From positions 1-64,000 of the forward strand of contig CAIUWA010000011.1 in assembly GCA_903902745.1 (NCBI GenBank): a stretch of 64,000 nucleotides of DNA, in the 5' to 3' direction. Below the pieces are notes generated by a model that saw nothing but the letters and a program-made list of their open reading frames with translations, was not told the DNA's origin and did no database searches. This stretch comes from an uncultured Opitutia bacterium (GTDB lineage Bacteria > Verrucomicrobiota > Verrucomicrobiia > Opitutales > Opitutaceae). The position numbers and the translations under genes are program-made. How positions within the stretch are numbered: position 1 is the first letter of the stretch; the number at the start of each line of letters is the position of its first letter. Below, piece after piece: positions 15,506-24,412 of this stretch.

Positions 15506-16999
15506 TCAGGAGCGGCGCGTCCAGTAGACAATGAGGCCGAGCAGGGCGGCCGCGCCGGGCACGACGAAGAGCAGGCTGTAGCGCAGCCTGACCAGCTCCT
15601 GCTCGTTGAGCGAGAGTTTGAAGCGCTCGACGGGCCGGGCGGGGACATTGAGCTGTTCGAGGCCGATGGCCCAGTTGATGGCGTTGATGAGGATGTTCTG
15701 GTTGCCGGCGATGACGAAGCCGTTGTTGGTCGCAAAATCGGTGGAGCCGAAAACCACCAGCCGGCCGTTGGGCACCGTGTAGGGGAGGTGGTCCCGCGGC
15801 TGCGCGTGCTCGGCGGCGACAATAAGAGCCAGGCCGTTCTTGTTTTGGGGCAGGCCCTTGATGTCACCCGCATTGAACTCGGGCAGGCGGGTGAAGTTGA
15901 CCTCGCCCCACGACGTGGGGGAGGAGGCCGCGAGGGTGGACACGAGCAGCCCGCTCGTGGGCAAAGGATGCAGGCTGCGCGCCCGGCTGACCAGCAGGGG
16001 GACGTTTTTCATCTCGATCAGCGACTTGGTAATCGGGTGGACGCCCAGCGTATGGATCAGCAGCTCACCCTGCTCGGTGCGGTCATTGGTGTCGGAGATC
16101 ACATCGTCGTCGGCGAGCACGCCCCAGTCGAGGAGCAGGTCGGTCAGTCCCGTCGGGATGCCGGGGGCGGAACCGGGCGCGAGCAGCAACAACATGTGCC
16201 CGGCGCGCGGCCCGAGATACTGGCGGAGTTGTTCCTGGGCGTAGGGCGGCACCCGCTGCGGGCCGACGGCGATGACGAGCGCCGCATCATCCGGCACCTT
16301 GCTGTGGGCGATGCCGAGGCTGAAGGACTCGACGGCGAAATTGCGCAGGCCGAGCTCGCCGGCGAGCACCGACAGGCCGCGGGCCGGATCGGCATTGTCA
16401 GTGCGGGCCTCGCCATTGCCGCTGAGGAAATAGATTTTTTTCCGCTCGGGGCTCGAGACATTGAGGATCGCGGAGGTGAACGCCTGCTCTCCGATGAAGT
16501 CCTTGGCCTGGTAGTTTTCCACGCGGTAGAGTTCCCCCAGCTCGACCACCCGGCGCTTGTCGCCGCAAAGAAACACCACGGCGTTGCGCTGCTCGATCCC
16601 GAGCTGGCTGGCGTCGCGGATCCGCCGGTCGACGTCGAGGTACTCGACGCGGACCCGGCCGTCATGACCGGTCTTGGCGTCGTGATTGCCCTCGGTGGCA
16701 AAGGCGTATTCGCGGAGCAGCCCGCGCACGTCCGGCAGAGCGGCGGCCACCTCGGGGTGGTCGGAGTCCTCGGGCAGGGTGACGATGACGCGGACGGGCT
16801 GGTTGAGGTTTCCGAGGTAGGCGAGCGTCTCGGGCGAGAGTGAATAGCGATGGTGGCGGGTGAGGTCGATGCGCCCCCAATCGTGGTTGAGGGCGATGTA
16901 GTTGAGGCCGCCAAACAGTGTCAGGAACAGCAGCGCCTGCAGCACGAGGTTGAACGTGCGAAACCAGCGGACGGTCCGGAAATTGTCGAAGGCGGGCAT
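15506..16999 (-). CDS. gldG: GldG-family ABC transporter auxiliary protein
   Basis: A 497-aa protein with an N-terminal TM helix (LQALLFLTLFGGLNYIAL), a large soluble GldG/ABC-2 auxiliary domain and a C-terminal TM helix (LLFVVPGAAALLGLIVYW). Characteristic stretches are HHRYSLSPETLAYLGNL, EYLDVDRRIRDASQ, IYFLSGNGEARTDN and GRLVVFGSTDFATNN. Together with the permease (17183) and ATPase (17946) it makes the GldA-F-G-type exporter first described in Bacteroidetes gliding. Outside that phylum the cargo is unknown and gliding should not be assumed. The symbol is by family only. Confidence 0.85.
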   Translation of the reverse strand: MPAFDNFRTVRWFRTFNLVLQALLFLTLFGGLNYIALNHDWGRIDLTRHHRYSLSPETLAYLGNLNQPVRVIVTLPEDSDHPEVAAALPDVRGLLREYAFATEGNHDAKTGHDGRVRVEYLDVDRRIRDASQLGIEQRNAVVFLCGDKRRVVELGELYRVENYQAKDFIGEQAFTSAILNVSSPERKKIYFLSGNGEARTDNADPARGLSVLAGELGLRNFAVESFSLGIAHSKVPDDAALVIAVGPQRVPPYAQEQLRQYLGPRAGHMLLLLAPGSAPGIPTGLTDLLLDWGVLADDDVISDTNDRTEQGELLIHTLGVHPITKSLIEMKNVPLLVSRARSLHPLPTSGLLVSTLAASSPTSWGEVNFTRLPEFNAGDIKGLPQNKNGLALIVAAEHAQPRDHLPYTVPNGRLVVFGSTDFATNNGFVIAGNQNILINAINWAIGLEQLNVPARPVERFKLSLNEQELVRLRYSLLFVVPGAAALLGLIVYWTRRS

Positions 17000-17015
17000 C
17001 TCGTCAGAGGACGGA

Positions 17016-17122
17016 GGATCCGCCGTCGCTAAAGTTTACCCGCCTTTGGCGGCGCCAGAGGCGACCAGGGCTATGGCGGACGCGCGGGGGATCCGCCGTC
17101 GCTAAGGCTATGGCGGACGCGC
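17016..17122. repeat. Duplicated GGATCCGCCGTCGCTAA / GGCTATGGCGGACGCGC element
   Basis: GGATCCGCCGTCGCTAA occurs at 17016 and 17089; GGCTATGGCGGACGCGC occurs at 17069 and 17106. In the second copy the halves are adjacent, so TCCGCC...GGCGGA can form a hairpin. Between the copies GCCTTTGGCG/CGCCAGAGGC forms another stem. The element sits in the 183-bp gap between the permease and gldG and would lie in the mRNA if the cluster is one transcript. Confidence 0.75.
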
Positions 17123-17182
17123 AGGGGACAGCGGTTGCCGGGGCTGGTCCGACCCTCGCCTCTCGAATCTCGGTTGGCTGGC

Positions 17183-17944
17183 TCATGAGTGCAGGAGCTT
17201 GGCCTCGATGCCGAGGATGCTGAAGATGAGCACGAGGACCGTGCCGCTCAGGTAGAACAGCACCTCCCGCGTGTCGACCACGCCCCGGGAGAAGTCGCCG
17301 AGGTGCTCGATGACCTGGGCGGACTCGACCGCGGACTTCACGGGCTGGAACATCTCGGAGTTGAGCGCGGGGAGCTGCAGGAGACCGGGCACGCCAATGA
17401 TCAGGCCGAGCAGGGCGGCAAAGCAGACGATGCCCGAGACGGCCTGGCTGCGCGAAAGCGAGCTGGCGAAAATGCCGATGGCCACGAACAACAGTCCTGA
17501 CACCGCGATGAACAGATAGCCGCCGATGAGCGGGCCGGGATCCAGGAAGCGGGCGTCACTGGCGAACCGGTGCAGGATGTAGAAAAAGCCGCCGGTCGAG
17601 CCCCAGAGCAGCAGGTAGAGTAAATAGGTCGCCCCATATTTGCCGAGCACGACCTCGGTGGTGGAGACGGAAGTGGTGAGGAGGGTCTCGATCGTGCCGA
17701 GGCGCCGCTCCTCGGCGAGCGACTTCATGGTCAGCAGCGGCACCATGAAAAGCACGGGGATCCAGAAGAGTTGGAAAAACACCTGGGCGGGCGACGCTTC
17801 CTGCGCGGCCTTGCTGTAGCTCTCGAGGATGCCGGTGAAGATCGTGCCCATGACCCCGAGGAAGAAGGCCGCGGCGATGTAGGTGCTCGGGCTGACCAGC
17901 AGCATCCGGATTTCATGGCCGAGGATGGTGGTGAAGTGTTTCAT
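17183..17944 (-). CDS. gldF: ABC-2 type permease (GldF-like)
   Basis: A 253-aa integral membrane protein with six predicted TM segments, beginning MKHFTTILGHEIRMLLVSPS. The TYIAAAFFLGVMG helix, the cytosolic loop MKSLAEERRLGTIETLLTTS and the VVLGKYGATYLLYLLL helix are the ABC-2/GldF signature. Length fits a single-domain half permease. It begins one base after the ATPase stop, so translation is coupled. With the upstream ATPase and downstream GldG and DUF4340 it forms a four-gene exporter. Confidence 0.9.
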   Translation of the reverse strand: MKHFTTILGHEIRMLLVSPSTYIAAAFFLGVMGTIFTGILESYSKAAQEASPAQVFFQLFWIPVLFMVPLLTMKSLAEERRLGTIETLLTTSVSTTEVVLGKYGATYLLYLLLWGSTGGFFYILHRFASDARFLDPGPLIGGYLFIAVSGLLFVAIGIFASSLSRSQAVSGIVCFAALLGLIIGVPGLLQLPALNSEMFQPVKSAVESAQVIEHLGDFSRGVVDTREVLFYLSGTVLVLIFSILGIEAKLLHS

Positions 17945-17945
17945 C

Positions 17946-18938
17946 TCAGTTTTTCTTCAGGTCTTCCGACCGCACGTCCCAGCTGCGGCGCGTGGCGGCG
18001 AGGAAGACATCCTCGAGGGTGGGGTTGGCGCGGCTGATTGACCGCACGCGGCAGGCGTCGCCGTTGGTCAGGGCGCGCAGGAGCGGCTCGCCAAGTTCCG
18101 CGGTGTTCTCGGTGGTCAGCGTGACACGGCGGAAGCCGTCGGCATCGGGCTCGGCCGTGGCCGTGATCCGGAGCGTGGGCTCCACGACGGCGAGCAACAT
18201 GGGCAAGGTCGCGGGATCGCCGGTGATCTCGAGCGCGTAGGTGGTCCGGCCGAGGATTTCTCGGCGCAGCGCCGCGGGCGTGCCCTGCGCGACAACGCGG
18301 CCGCCGTTGATGATGAGCACGCGGTCGCAGGTCATCTCGATCTCCGGCAGGATGTGCGACGAGATGATGAGCGTCATGCGCCCGCGCAGGCTGGCGATGA
18401 GGTCGCGCACGATGAGAATCTGGTGCGGGTCGAGGCCGATGGTCGGCTCGTCCATGATGATGACGGGCGGCTCGGCGAGGATCGCCTCGGCGACACCGAC
18501 GCGCTGGCGGAAGCCCTTGGAGAGCTTGCCGATGATCTTGTGCCGGACGCGCTTCAGGTCACAGAGCTCGAGCACCTCATCGATGCGCGGCCCGAGCTTG
18601 CGGCGGGCGATCTCCTTCAGGCGCCCGCGGAAATAAAGATATTCGCTCACGCGCATGTCCTCGGGCAGCGGGTTGTTCTCCGGCATGTAGCCGATGCGGC
18701 GCTTGACCTCGTCGGGCTGCGTGGTGACGGACAGCCCGCAGATGCGCACATTGCCGCTGGAGGCGGGCAGGTACCCCGTGAGGATGCGCATGGTCGTGCT
18801 CTTGCCGGCCCCGTTGGGGCCGAGGAAGCCGAGGATCTCGCCGCGACCCACCGTGAAGCTGATGTCGTTGACCGCCGTCACCCCGGCATAGGTCTTGACC
18901 AGGTGCTCAACTTCAATGGCGGGGGTGGTGTCTGGCAT
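17946..18938 (-). CDS. gldA: ABC transporter ATP-binding protein (GldA/NatA-type)
   Basis: Start chosen at ATG 18938 (MPDTTPAIEVEHL), giving 330 aa; the extra upstream codons of the longer frame are not conserved-looking. Walker A GFLGPNGAGKSTTM, Q-loop region IGYMPENNPL, signature LSKGFRQRVGVA, Walker B VIIMDEPTIGLDP and the switch His in ISSHIL are all intact. A C-terminal extension of about 90 aa after the ATPase core is typical of ABC-2 drug/polysaccharide-type ATPases. It is the first gene of the gldA-gldF-gldG-DUF4340 cluster. Confidence 0.93.
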   Translation of the reverse strand: MPDTTPAIEVEHLVKTYAGVTAVNDISFTVGRGEILGFLGPNGAGKSTTMRILTGYLPASSGNVRICGLSVTTQPDEVKRRIGYMPENNPLPEDMRVSEYLYFRGRLKEIARRKLGPRIDEVLELCDLKRVRHKIIGKLSKGFRQRVGVAEAILAEPPVIIMDEPTIGLDPHQILIVRDLIASLRGRMTLIISSHILPEIEMTCDRVLIINGGRVVAQGTPAALRREILGRTTYALEITGDPATLPMLLAVVEPTLRITATAEPDADGFRRVTLTTENTAELGEPLLRALTNGDACRVRSISRANPTLEDVFLAATRRSWDVRSEDLKKN

Positions 18939-18983
18939 GCGAGCTAGGTTTGAGTGCGACTTTCGGGGCTGGGTTCCCAACTC

Positions 18984-19991
18984 TCAACTCCCTTTCTCGA
19001 GCGTGACCTCTCCGGCGCGGAAGCGGTGGGACCGCCCGCGCTCGTCGCGGAGGAGGAGGGCACCCTCGTCGTCGACGCCAAGGGCGGTGCCGGAGTGGCG
19101 CCGGTCGCCTTCGAGCAGCGTCACGGGCCGGCCCCGGAGGACATCGTAGCGGTGCCAGAGGTCGGCAAAATTTTCGAGGTAGTCGCCATCGACAAAGCGC
19201 TCGTAGGCGAGGAGCACACGGCCGATGAGGGCGGCGGTGAAACGGTTCAGGTCGAGCGGCTCGCCCACATGCTCGGCGAGCGAGATGGCGCGCCGCGCGA
19301 GTTCGCCCGGCCAGGCGTTGGCGGGGCTGTTGACGTTGAGGCCGAGGCCGAAGACCAGGTCGCGGATCTGGTCCGCGTCGATCCGCGCCTCGGTGAGCAT
19401 GCCGCCGGCCTTGCGGCCGTCGAAGAGCAGGTCGTTCGGCCACTTGAGGCCGGGGGTGGCGCGGCAGAAGTTGGCGACGAGTTCGCAGACGTTGACGCCC
19501 ATCCAGAGCGTGAAGGTCTGCATGCGTCCCGGGGCGAGCCGCGGGCGGAAGGCGAAGCTGGCGTAAAGGTTGCCGTTGTCGGCGCTGTGCCACGCGCGGC
19601 CGAGGCGGCCGCGCCCGCGGGTCTGGCGGCGCGCCAGCACGACGAAGGGCGCGGACCGGCCGGCGGCAAGGAGACGGGCGGCCTCGTCGTTGGTGCTGTC
19701 GACCTCCGGGAGGCAGAAGAGCCGGATCGAACGGGCGCGGGCGCCGAGGTGGGCGGCGACCAGCGCGGAGTGGAGCGCGGCCGGCCGGCGGACCAGCCGG
19801 TAGCCGCGGCTGCGCACCGCCTTGAAGCCGAAGCCCTGGGCGCGCAGTTTTTCCATCTGATGCCACACGGCGACGCGGCTCACGCCCAACTTCTCGGCGA
19901 GTCGGCTGCCGGAGACGAAGGCCGGCTCATGTTCGAGGAGTTCGCGCAGGATGACGAACTCGGGCGATGAGGCGGAGGTGACGGCGGACAT
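18984..19991 (-). CDS. birA: Bifunctional biotin-[acetyl-CoA-carboxylase] ligase / repressor
   Basis: Start at ATG 19991 (335 aa), giving MSAVTSASSPEFVILRELLE. Residues 10-65 form a winged helix-turn-helix (GSRLAEKLGVSRVAVWHQM). The biotin ligase core follows, with GRGRLGRAWHSADNGNLYAS for biotinyl-AMP binding and KWPNDLL. A C-terminal SH3-like domain ends in RFRAGEVTLEKG. It attaches biotin to the carboxyl carrier protein, and the HTH suggests it also represses biotin genes. It starts 48 bp from the divergent small gene at 20040 and lies 45 bp upstream of the ABC operon on the same strand. Confidence 0.94.
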   Translation of the reverse strand: MSAVTSASSPEFVILRELLEHEPAFVSGSRLAEKLGVSRVAVWHQMEKLRAQGFGFKAVRSRGYRLVRRPAALHSALVAAHLGARARSIRLFCLPEVDSTNDEAARLLAAGRSAPFVVLARRQTRGRGRLGRAWHSADNGNLYASFAFRPRLAPGRMQTFTLWMGVNVCELVANFCRATPGLKWPNDLLFDGRKAGGMLTEARIDADQIRDLVFGLGLNVNSPANAWPGELARRAISLAEHVGEPLDLNRFTAALIGRVLLAYERFVDGDYLENFADLWHRYDVLRGRPVTLLEGDRRHSGTALGVDDEGALLLRDERGRSHRFRAGEVTLEKGS

Positions 19992-20039
19992 GCGGGAAGC
20001 GGCGTTGCCAACTACAAGGCGTCGGCCCATGCTGCGCAA

Positions 20040-20339
20040 ATGTCATTTGAGGAATTTCAGGCCGTCCTCGCCGCTTCCGGCCCGCCCCCTGCCTCACTCA
20101 GTTTGCCCCTGCAGGCGCTCTGGCAGGACGCGCGCGGCGACTGGGCTCGCGCGCATGAATGCGCGCAGGAGGACAAGGCTCGCGACGGCTCGTGGGTGCA
20201 TGCCTACCTGCACCGCAAGGAAGGCGATCTCGGCAACGCCGGCTACTGGTATGCGCGGGCCGCGCGGCCGATGCCGGGAGCGGAGGTCGCGCCGGAAGCG
20301 GAGTGGGCGGCGATCGCGCGGGAATTGCTGGCCCGCTGA
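20040..20339 (+). CDS. Conserved small hypothetical protein
   Basis: A 99-aa soluble protein without cysteine clusters or TM segments. The core DGSWVHAYLHRKEGDLGNAG, followed by YWYARAARP, is a strongly patterned motif seen in a widespread small protein family of unknown function. It is Trp- and Tyr-rich with conserved His/Lys/Asp. It is divergent from birA, so the two may share the 48-bp promoter region. No function can be given. Confidence 0.8.
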   Translation: MSFEEFQAVLAASGPPPASLSLPLQALWQDARGDWARAHECAQEDKARDGSWVHAYLHRKEGDLGNAGYWYARAARPMPGAEVAPEAEWAAIARELLAR

Positions 20340-20360
20340 GCTGGCGGATCGGGGAATTAT

Positions 20361-20508
20361 TTCGCGCAGAGGCGCAGAGGCGCGGAGAAATCCGGAATTT
20401 GGGACCGGCTGAAACCGGGGATCCGAATCGCCAGCTTCAAAAAATGTACCACGGAGGAAATTCCCACGAACCGCCTCCCTGCTCTGCGCCTTTGCGCCTC
20501 TGCGCGAA
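20361..20508. repeat. Paired inverted repeat, CGCGCAGAGGCGCAGAG family
   Basis: TTCGCGCAGAGGCGCAGAGG (20361) faces GCGCCTCTGCGCGAAA (near 20508) around a unique core of about 100 bp. It fills the gap between the small gene at 20040 and the convergent hypothetical gene and could also terminate both. Confidence 0.75.
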
Positions 20509-20526
20509 ACCTGGCTTGGCTCCCGG

Positions 20527-21177
20527 CTATTTCTTTTCGCCCAGCGAACCGAAGTCCGCACGGCGGACAAAACTTTCGGCGCCGGTGCGCTTGATGTAAT
20601 CGCTGCCGGCGGTGTCCCCGGCCATCGCGGCATCGCTCGCAGCCTTCCGGAGTTCGTCAATGTCGCTCAGACGCTGCTCATCGCGGTACATCTGCAGCGC
20701 GATGGGCCGGTTCATGAAGCCGATCAGGGGAATGTTCAGTCCGGCGTAGTGCCGCATCGCCATCTGGCTGAGCCCCTTTTCGGTATTGAGGTCGCGTTCG
20801 CGGAAAATCGGCACGCGGTTGCCCCGGACCACGACCGAAGGCAGGCGGGGAATATCGTTCTTGGGCTTGTCGACATCGCGTGAATCCACCTCCTCCTCGG
20901 CCTTCACCACGGGCTTGGGCGGCGGATTGTATTTGGGCAGGCCCGTGGCCATGATGGCGGCCACCTCACTCGAAACCGCCCGCGGCTTTTTGGGCGCGGC
21001 GGGGGCGGCGTTGGCCGGGGTGCCGGTGGGGGCATCTGCCGCAAAAGCGGGCTTGTTGTCGGTCGGCGCCGCCGGGGCTGCGACCGGCGGGGCGGATGAA
21101 ACTTCCTGCGCGGATGCGACCGTGGCGAACACGGCGGCAGCCAAGACGAGACGGACAGGGTAGGTCATCATGGTCAT
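20527..21177 (-). CDS. Exported hypothetical protein
   Basis: A 216-aa protein (an alternative start two codons on) with a Sec signal peptide (YPVRLVLAAAVFATVASAQ). A Pro/Ala-rich low-complexity linker (residues 25-70) follows, and then a soluble domain with RLPSVVVRGNRVPIFRERDL and NIPLIGFMNRPIALQMYRDE. No cysteines are in the mature part. The DNA upstream (21178-21352) shows no gene. It is probably periplasmic. Family not recognised. Confidence 0.72.
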   Translation of the reverse strand: MTMMTYPVRLVLAAAVFATVASAQEVSSAPPVAAPAAPTDNKPAFAADAPTGTPANAAPAAPKKPRAVSSEVAAIMATGLPKYNPPPKPVVKAEEEVDSRDVDKPKNDIPRLPSVVVRGNRVPIFRERDLNTEKGLSQMAMRHYAGLNIPLIGFMNRPIALQMYRDEQRLSDIDELRKAASDAAMAGDTAGSDYIKRTGAESFVRRADFGSLGEKK

Positions 21178-21352
21178 ATGGAAACTTGGCGGGCCGAGGT
21201 GTTCCGCGCAACTTTTAGTTACTCCGCCGCCAGCCAGGGCAGGGAATCATGCCGCCATGATAGTCTCCCGCCGCCAGGTATTCCGCGCAGGATTTGGGCA
21301 AGGCTGCGCATGTCTTGCTGGCCGCCGGAGGCACCCACCTTGGAGCCACCCC

Positions 21353-22627
21353 TTACTTCCGGACCTGCCCGGTGCCCTCGATCACGAACTTGTGCGTGCA
21401 GAGTTCACGCAGGCCCATCGGGCCGCGGGCGTGGAGGCGGTCGGTGCTGATGCCGATTTCCGCGCCATAGCCGAATTCGAAGCCGTCCGTGAAGCGCGTG
21501 CTCGCGTTCCAGTAAACCGTCGCGCTGTCCACCTCGGCGAGGAACTGGCGCGCGGCCTTCTCGTCGGCGGTCACGATGGCGTCGCTGTGGTTCGAGCCGT
21601 CGCGGTTGATCGTCGCGATCGCGTCGCCGAGCGAATCGACGATGCGCACCGCGATGACGTAGTCGAGGAACTCGGTGGAATAATCGGCCTCCGTCGCCGG
21701 CACGGTCGCGAGCCCGGCCTGCGCGAGGAGGGCGGTGCTGGCGGCGTCGCAGCGCAACTCGACCTTCGCGGCGCGGAGGGCGCGGGCGGTGGACGGGAGG
21801 AATTTCTCCGCGATGGCGCGGTGGACGAGGAGCTGCTCGGCGGCGTTGCACGCACTGGGGCGCGACACCTTGGCGTTGAGCGTGACGGCCTCGGCCATCG
21901 CGGGGTCGGCGGCGGCATCAACGTACACGAAGCAAACGCCCTTGTAGTGCTTGATGACCGGGATGGTGCTGTTGGCCGCGACAAAGCGGATGAGGGCCTC
22001 GCCGCCGCGGGGGATGATGCAGTGGATGAGCGTGTCGAGCTTGAGCAGCGTGGTGAGCGCGGCGCGGTCGGTGGTGGGAATGAGCTGCACGGCCTCGGCC
22101 GGCAGCCGGGCCGCGGCCAGGGCTGCGGAGACCAGCGCCGCGAGGGCGGTGTTGGTGTGGAAGCACTCCTTGCCGCCGCGCAGGATGCAGGCGTTGCCCG
22201 ACTTCAGGCAGAGGACGGCGCAGTCGATGGTGACGTTGGGCCGCGCCTCGTAGATGATGCCGATGACGCCGATGGGCACGCGGAGCTTGCGGATGCGCAG
22301 GCCGTTGGGCCGGGTGAATTCCTCCAGCACGGTTCCCACGGGATCGGGCAGGGTGACGACAGCGCGGACGGATTCGGCGAGTTGCTTGAGGCGCGCGTCG
22401 TCGAGGGTGAGACGGTCGCGGGCCGCAGGCGTGAGCGCGGCGGCCTCGGGCGAGGCGAGGTCCTTCGCGTTGGCGGCGAGCAGGGCGGGGTGGGAAGTGT
22501 CGATCAGGCTGGCCAGCTTGCGCAGCGCATCGTCCTTGGCCGCAGTGGAGGCGGTCGCGAGCACGAGCGACGCGGCGCGGGCGCGCTGCGCGATCGAGGT
22601 GACAAGTTGGACGAGGTCGTCGGACAT
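21353..22627 (-). CDS. proA: Glutamate-5-semialdehyde dehydrogenase (gamma-glutamyl phosphate reductase)
   Basis: A 424-aa full-length ProA. NADPH-dependent reduction of gamma-glutamyl phosphate to the semialdehyde is the second step of proline synthesis. Landmarks: GIIYEARPNVTIDCAVLCLK, GNACILRGGKE, catalytic Cys in SACNAAEQLLVH, EFGYGAEIGISTDRLHARGP and the final LCTHKFVIEG. No proB is within the window, so the pathway genes are dispersed. Its 5' side carries an intergenic repeat before the kinase gene on the same strand. Confidence 0.96.
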   Translation of the reverse strand: MSDDLVQLVTSIAQRARAASLVLATASTAAKDDALRKLASLIDTSHPALLAANAKDLASPEAAALTPAARDRLTLDDARLKQLAESVRAVVTLPDPVGTVLEEFTRPNGLRIRKLRVPIGVIGIIYEARPNVTIDCAVLCLKSGNACILRGGKECFHTNTALAALVSAALAAARLPAEAVQLIPTTDRAALTTLLKLDTLIHCIIPRGGEALIRFVAANSTIPVIKHYKGVCFVYVDAAADPAMAEAVTLNAKVSRPSACNAAEQLLVHRAIAEKFLPSTARALRAAKVELRCDAASTALLAQAGLATVPATEADYSTEFLDYVIAVRIVDSLGDAIATINRDGSNHSDAIVTADEKAARQFLAEVDSATVYWNASTRFTDGFEFGYGAEIGISTDRLHARGPMGLRELCTHKFVIEGTGQVRK

Positions 22628-22693
22628 TCAGACGGGAAGCTTCACGCAAAGGCGCGAAGTTCGCAAAGGGAAAATCCGGAGGGCGGGGATTCC

Positions 22694-22794
22694 GGTAGGG
22701 CGGCGACTCCGCTCGCCGCCGGGATTACCTGCGGCACTGTTGAGCGAATTGACCTGTCCTTATGCCCGGCGCGGAGCGGAGTCCGCGCCCTACC
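22694..22794. repeat. Inverted repeat with GGTAGGGCG arms
   Basis: GGTAGGGCG (22694) and CGCCCTACC (22786) flank two inner palindromes (GGCGACTCCGCTCGCC and GGAGCGGAGTCCGCGCC). A CACGCAAAGGCGCGAAG half-element (22652) lies beside it. It belongs to the same family as the repeat at 13423 and fills the gap between the kinase and proA. Confidence 0.65.
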
Positions 22795-22803
22795 ATGAAT
22801 GCG

Positions 22804-23832
22804 CTATTTCTTCGGTCCCAGCGCCATCGCCTGCGGGTGCAGCGCCTGCCAGTGCTCGTCGGGGATGATCGGGCCCATGTGGCGGACGGTCTCGGCGCCG
22901 ACCAGCGAGGCGAGGGCGCCGCACGCGGGCAGCGACCAGCCGTTGAGATAACCGAACAGAAAGCCCGCGGCCCAGGCATCGCCGGCGCCGTTCGTATCGA
23001 CGAGGTCGGGCACCGTGACGGGGGCGATGCGATGCAGCTCGCTCCCGCGTGCGACCCACGCGCCGTCCTTGCCGACTTTCACGGCGGCGAGCACGCCGAA
23101 CCCGGCGAGCTTGCGCGCGAGGGTGTCATAGCCGGCGTTCTTGTCGTCCGGAAAGAGCGCGCGGATTTCGTCCTCATTGGCGAAGACGACATCGATGCCG
23201 CGCTTGAACTGGCTGAAGAGCCAGTCGCGCGAGGCGTTCACGACCTCGAAGGAGGAGAGGTCGATGCTGGTGGTGCAGCCGGCGGCGCGGGCGGCGTTGA
23301 AGACGGCCTCGGCCAGCGCGCGGTTGAAGACGAGGTAGCCCTCGATGTGCGCATGGCGGCAGCCCCGGAAATCGGCGGCGGTGATTTCCTCCGGCGCGAG
23401 CGTCATGGCGGCGCCGAGGTGGGTGCGCATGGTGCGCTGGGCGTCGGGCGTGACCAGCGCGAGGCAGCGGGCGTTGGCGTGCGTGGCGTGATGCTTGAAG
23501 CGGCTGCCGTCGACCCCGGCGGCCTCGAAGGTTTCCCGGTAGCTGCGGGCGAGCTGGCCGTGGCCGAGCTTGCCGAGGAAGGTGGAGCGCAGGCCGAGGC
23601 GCGCGGAGTTGAACGTCGCATTCGCCGCGGAGCCGCCGGTGGAGTAGGCGGGCTCGCCGTCCAGCAGCGCGAGGATGCGCTGCATCTCGTCGTGCTCCAC
23701 GAGGACCATCCCGCCCTTGTCGCCGGAAAGGTTCTTCAGGAATTCCTCGGGCACGCGGGCGAAGAGATCCATGATCGGCGAACCAACCCCGATGAGGTCG
23801 AAGGCGGGGGCGGACGGGGAGGGATTGGTCAT
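22804..23832 (-). CDS. PfkB-family kinase, adenosine kinase-like
   Basis: A 342-aa cytosolic ribokinase-fold enzyme. N-terminal LIGVGSPIMDLFARVPEEFL and the substrate motif STGGSAANATFNSARLG are followed by the ATP-site/anion-hole motif DTNGAGDAWAAGFLFG with catalytic Asp. The arrangement with an N-terminal GSPIMD and GGSAAN fits the adenosine/sugar kinase subgroup annotated in Verrucomicrobia as adenosine kinase, which would return adenosine to AMP. A sugar kinase cannot be excluded. No operon partner is evident. Confidence 0.85.
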   Translation of the reverse strand: MTNPSPSAPAFDLIGVGSPIMDLFARVPEEFLKNLSGDKGGMVLVEHDEMQRILALLDGEPAYSTGGSAANATFNSARLGLRSTFLGKLGHGQLARSYRETFEAAGVDGSRFKHHATHANARCLALVTPDAQRTMRTHLGAAMTLAPEEITAADFRGCRHAHIEGYLVFNRALAEAVFNAARAAGCTTSIDLSSFEVVNASRDWLFSQFKRGIDVVFANEDEIRALFPDDKNAGYDTLARKLAGFGVLAAVKVGKDGAWVARGSELHRIAPVTVPDLVDTNGAGDAWAAGFLFGYLNGWSLPACGALASLVGAETVRHMGPIIPDEHWQALHPQAMALGPKK

Positions 23833-23841
23833 GGGTTAATG

Positions 23842-23916
23842 GTTATTGGACAGTGGTCATGTTGATCACGAAGCCTCGGCCAATGACCAAATGCGCCATG
23901 AGCGACAACCAATAAC
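23842..23916. repeat. Small inverted repeat GTTATTGG / CCAATAAC
   Basis: GTTATTGG (23842) faces CCAATAAC (23909), with an inner TGGTCAT/ATGACCA pair. It makes a 75-bp imperfect palindrome in the 91-bp gap upstream of the kinase and probably includes the terminator or a dispersed element. Confidence 0.5.
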
Positions 23917-23923
23917 AAATCAC

Positions 23924-24307
23924 TCAGTTCGTCACCGTCAAATTCGTGGCCAGCAGGGGTTCATCGTCGATTTCGACGAGCAGGGCGTATTCACCGGGGG
24001 CCGGAAAGCTGAGATTGCGGATCTCATTGATGAGGTTGATGCGGTGCAGCGGGCTTTGGGAGTCGAAGGGGCGCTCCAGCAGCGGTTGCATCCGTTGGGG
24101 GTCGAGGCCCATGGAAATGCGCAGCTTGTGCGGGCCGGTGGCGCAGTCGGTGATGGTCATGAACCAGACCATGAACGGATGGGTGACCGGGAAGTGCTGG
24201 CCCTTGATGTTGGAGAAAACGCCGAGGATGGTGTGCTTGCCGGAGCCGGGGTCGAGATGGACGCCGTCGCAGGTGAGCCAGCAGAGGAGCTGAGGCTTGG
24301 AGTTCAC
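23924..24307 (-). CDS. DUF6941-like hypothetical protein
   Basis: A 127-aa soluble beta-rich protein. The pattern (LLCWLTCDGVHLDPGSGKHT, an LGVFSNIKGQHFPVTHPF segment, then a GPHKLRISM strand and a C-terminal FPAPGEYALLVEIDDEPLL) matches small single-domain proteins of the DUF6941 type, predicted beta sandwiches of unknown function. It has no signal peptide and no catalytic-looking residues. Solitary gene. Confidence 0.7.
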   Translation of the reverse strand: MNSKPQLLCWLTCDGVHLDPGSGKHTILGVFSNIKGQHFPVTHPFMVWFMTITDCATGPHKLRISMGLDPQRMQPLLERPFDSQSPLHRINLINEIRNLSFPAPGEYALLVEIDDEPLLATNLTVTN

Positions 24308-24412
24308 GCCGAGAGGGAGGCGGGGAGGCGGCCGCGGGGCAATTCATTTTGCGGGGAGCCGGCGGTAGGGCCGCAACCAGAGGGAAAACGGGCCGGCCAA
24401 TCCCAATCGGTT

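Noticed and set aside
21178-21352. Possible small gene or RNA upstream of the exported hypothetical protein
   Set aside because: No frame with coding character, no tRNA fold and no clear terminator; I see nothing supportable.
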